DNA from: Saccharomycopsis fibuligera x Saccharomycopsis cf. fibuligera
Lineage: Eukaryota > Ascomycota > Saccharomycetes > Ascoideales > Saccharomycopsidaceae
Direction: 5' to 3'
DNA: 64,000 nt
NCBI GenBank assembly: GCA_001936135.1
Contig: CP012816.1
Location: forward strand, 4,267,629 to 4,331,628
The position numbers and the translations under genes are program-made. The notes beneath the pieces are model-generated. The model had not been told where the DNA came from. It made no database searches and saw nothing but the letters and a program-made list of their open reading frames with translations. This document shows positions 62,014 through 64,000 of this stretch, piece by piece (position 1 is the stretch's first letter; every line of letters starts with the position of its first letter).

Positions 62014-64000
62014 ATGGTTCCGCCAGATATTAATGGTCGCTTCGAAATAATAGATGGGCTATTGGTGGATAAAGTTAGTGAGTTAGCACTCGACCCAGCA
62101 AATAAGACGGTTATCTCTAAAGCTGGCTCCAGGATTACATCTAGTACCCGATTACTCAATTTACGCCAACTCAGAAGACATTCAGTTGTGTTCTTTGCGG
62201 ATATTCATCGCGCAAAAGAGTTTATCAGAAAAAGCGAAGTTGGTGTCTCGATTAGGGAAAAGAATGACGGCACTTATGAGTATACTAAAAAAAAATACAC
62301 TAATAAGGGATGGACTTTTTTGAAGGCAATTCACATAACTTTACTCAACAACCAAAAGCTCTTTATTGTCCACAGAGTCAATACCAGCGAGTTGCCACCA
62401 AAGGTTGATATGCTTGACTTCAAAGAATTGGGGCCCAGATCAACTAATAGCGCCTATACGTTATTCTTTGGCCCCAGAACAATGGACGCTACCTCCAAAG
62501 CAGTGTTAAAATCACTGAACACAGGTCCTCTCAAAGAAAAATGCGTAAAAGTAATGCAAGAGCTTCACCGAATGGCTCATTTGGACAATCACCAGTACTC
62601 AGTGCAAACTTCCAGCATTGCCGGAGTCGAAAGCTCGGTTAGGTTTTTAAGGAAGAGCACTCTAGCGGACCAGGGAAGATATTGCTTTTATTTTCTTTCA
62701 ACGCTCGCCAACTACAAAGAAATAAACTGTATTCATATTGAGGCCCCTGAAAAAACAAAAACTTTAATAGATCAATTTCACACCACCACTGTTTCAAATC
62801 CAGCCGCCTTTAGAAAGCTCGTAGTCATTCTAATCAGAGAGGCACCTTCCTTTTTCAACGCTGTCTTTGCCGCAAGCTTAATGGATCCTAACCATGAAGA
62901 TCCCGGTCGCTACAGAGAGCATTGGTTATCAAGAAAGATAATCAACAGCATAAAAAACATGATAAGATATTCATTTGCTGATGCTGATGACTTCGACAGC
63001 TATGCATCTGAGGATGGCGAGGTATTCAAGTATTTGTCAATTGCGTATTCAAAAATCTCTGCAGAGGAGTCTGTTGTTCGCGCCTTTGATTGCGTTTTGA
63101 TCAACTCATCTACAGTCTCTGTGAACAACTCGATAATCTCCTGCCAGCATATACGGCAGACACTCAATGACCTAAATACAGAATTTGACAAGTGTTTTTC
63201 ATCATTGTCAAATTTTCTTCAAAACAAGTTTAGCATGCAGCATGTATTCGAGGTTTTTGCTAGAAATAGCTATGAAGAAACATCTGGAAAGTCAATTTGT
63301 GAGACATTTTACCAGTTGCTGTCGTTTCCAGGCCTCTCCTTAAGCATCTGGTCTACCGAGTCTGCTGGCAAAGCACTCAAATTGATAGATTCGCTTACTG
63401 CAATTCTGGCCGTTCTCGCGTTCATCGAGATTGGTGCATATCGATTTTCGGAGATACTCAATCTCCAGTTTGCCGGTCAAGAACGCGGCATATACTTTTA
63501 TCCGGCTACAAAGCAGCTATATATTCTGGCCGGGTACAAGAAGACCAAAAAGGCATATCCATCTGTGCGTTTTTTTTCTCTAGCTACCAGCATAAAGATT
63601 GTCGCTCTAGTCGTTGCTTTGCGCCCCTTATACATTGGTTGCCTATTGGTTGTCAACCGGACATTGCCCCCGGTTTCACTTGATGAGGATATCTTCATGG
63701 AAAGCGCATTTGACGACGAAGCACCGGACACCTCCTCGGAGAGCGGAGACTCCAGGCTTGGTATTCTACTGGACACGTTCTACAAAGAGTTCCTCTTCCC
63801 TACAAAAAACGGCACATTGGTGTCGCGGAAAGTAGCTGGCACTTTGATAAGCTGCTGTGGCTTTAGAGTATTTAGACAGGTTTTCTCGGCTTTGAATGAA
63901 CAGCTAATGGAGGATCTCGATGTAGAAACCAAAGAAAGGGTTCGCGGGATACTAGCGTCAGCCGAAGGCCACCACCAGTCGACCAAAAATAGTCTTTATG
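62014..64000 (+). CDS. Large tyrosine-recombinase-like protein, cut by the window end
   Basis: An open frame of at least 662 codons with no stop before the window end. The ATG at 62014 is the first one after an in-frame stop at 61921. The N-terminal 430 residues have no known family. From about 455 the tyrosine-recombinase order is visible: R477 in GAYRFSEILNLQF (with E480), the Lys hairpin at 509-513 in LAGYKKTKKAY, R618 and R621 in CGFRVFRQ, H653 in EGHHQSTKNSLY, and Y662 as the last complete codon. Box II is RxxR rather than the usual HxxR. The pattern from RFSEIL to the GH-Y end is like the N-terminal domain of fungal telomere-linked RecQ helicases; a helicase domain would lie beyond the window. 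Identity as a functional recombinase, a helicase N-terminus or a mobile-element protein is open. The frame is intact and reads as real coding sequence. Confidence 0.7.
   Translation, partial: MVPPDINGRFEIIDGLLVDKVSELALDPANKTVISKAGSRITSSTRLLNLRQLRRHSVVFFADIHRAKEFIRKSEVGVSIREKNDGTYEYTKKKYTNKGWTFLKAIHITLLNNQKLFIVHRVNTSELPPKVDMLDFKELGPRSTNSAYTLFFGPRTMDATSKAVLKSLNTGPLKEKCVKVMQELHRMAHLDNHQYSVQTSSIAGVESSVRFLRKSTLADQGRYCFYFLSTLANYKEINCIHIEAPEKTKTLIDQFHTTTVSNPAAFRKLVVILIREAPSFFNAVFAASLMDPNHEDPGRYREHWLSRKIINSIKNMIRYSFADADDFDSYASEDGEVFKYLSIAYSKISAEESVVRAFDCVLINSSTVSVNNSIISCQHIRQTLNDLNTEFDKCFSSLSNFLQNKFSMQHVFEVFARNSYEETSGKSICETFYQLLSFPGLSLSIWSTESAGKALKLIDSLTAILAVLAFIEIGAYRFSEILNLQFAGQERGIYFYPATKQLYILAGYKKTKKAYPSVRFFSLATSIKIVALVVALRPLYIGCLLVVNRTLPPVSLDEDIFMESAFDDEAPDTSSESGDSRLGILLDTFYKEFLFPTKNGTLVSRKVAGTLISCCGFRVFRQVFSALNEQLMEDLDVETKERVRGILASAEGHHQSTKNSLY

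Overview
This window is eukaryotic: nuclear DNA of a budding yeast (Saccharomycotina). Genes are single, AT-rich, mostly intron-free and spaced by a few hundred bases to 3 kb. The two introns-bearing genes found use GTATGT or GTAAGT donors and TACTAAC-type branch points. The best clue to the species is the secreted GH15 glucoamylase at 51651-53210, which looks almost identical to my recollection of Saccharomycopsis fibuligera Glu1 (same 27-residue leader, same 492-residue mature length). CTG codons are rare or absent in several conserved genes and sit at polar or Ser/Pro columns where I could judge. This fits the CUG-Ser2 yeasts (Saccharomycopsis/Ascoidea). The species call is an inference from memory, not a search.

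Positions 1-50000 are an ordinary housekeeping arm. In order: DDC1 (9-1-1 clamp), a xylose-reductase-type aldo-keto reductase, SSS1 (Sec61 gamma, three exons), VAC14 (very long Asn-rich tail), PSR1-type phosphatase, NAT1, EPL1, MNN9, an SF3B6/p14-like splicing factor, CCT5, CLP1, ERG26, a two-exon secreted Cys-rich protein, NUP60, URM1, NAS2, IRC22, an ankyrin/BTB protein, CAB5, a glyoxylate-reductase-like dehydrogenase, SPE3 and a GIT1-family permease. Five degenerate copies of a dispersed ~110-bp repeat lie between genes (about 100, 29480, 32231, 43150 and, inverted, 51207).

Positions 50000-64000 are accessory. The glucoamylase is followed by 3.3 kb without a recognisable gene. Then come two large genes with tyrosine-recombinase-like folds. 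The 1109-residue protein at 56573-59902 has a CCHC zinc knuckle and has lost the first catalytic Arg. The second open frame starts at 62014 and runs off the window end. It keeps an Arg/Lys/Arg/His/Tyr series and resembles the N-terminal part of fungal telomere-linked helicase proteins. Between them lies a C-rich array of three seemingly identical 265-bp units (60700-61500). I read this as a subtelomeric or mobile-element locus, and it is the part most worth following up.

No rRNA, CRISPR array or convincing tRNA gene was seen by eye. Long T-runs, dinucleotide runs and CAG/AAT-type codon repeats are common, both between genes and inside VAC14 and EPL1.
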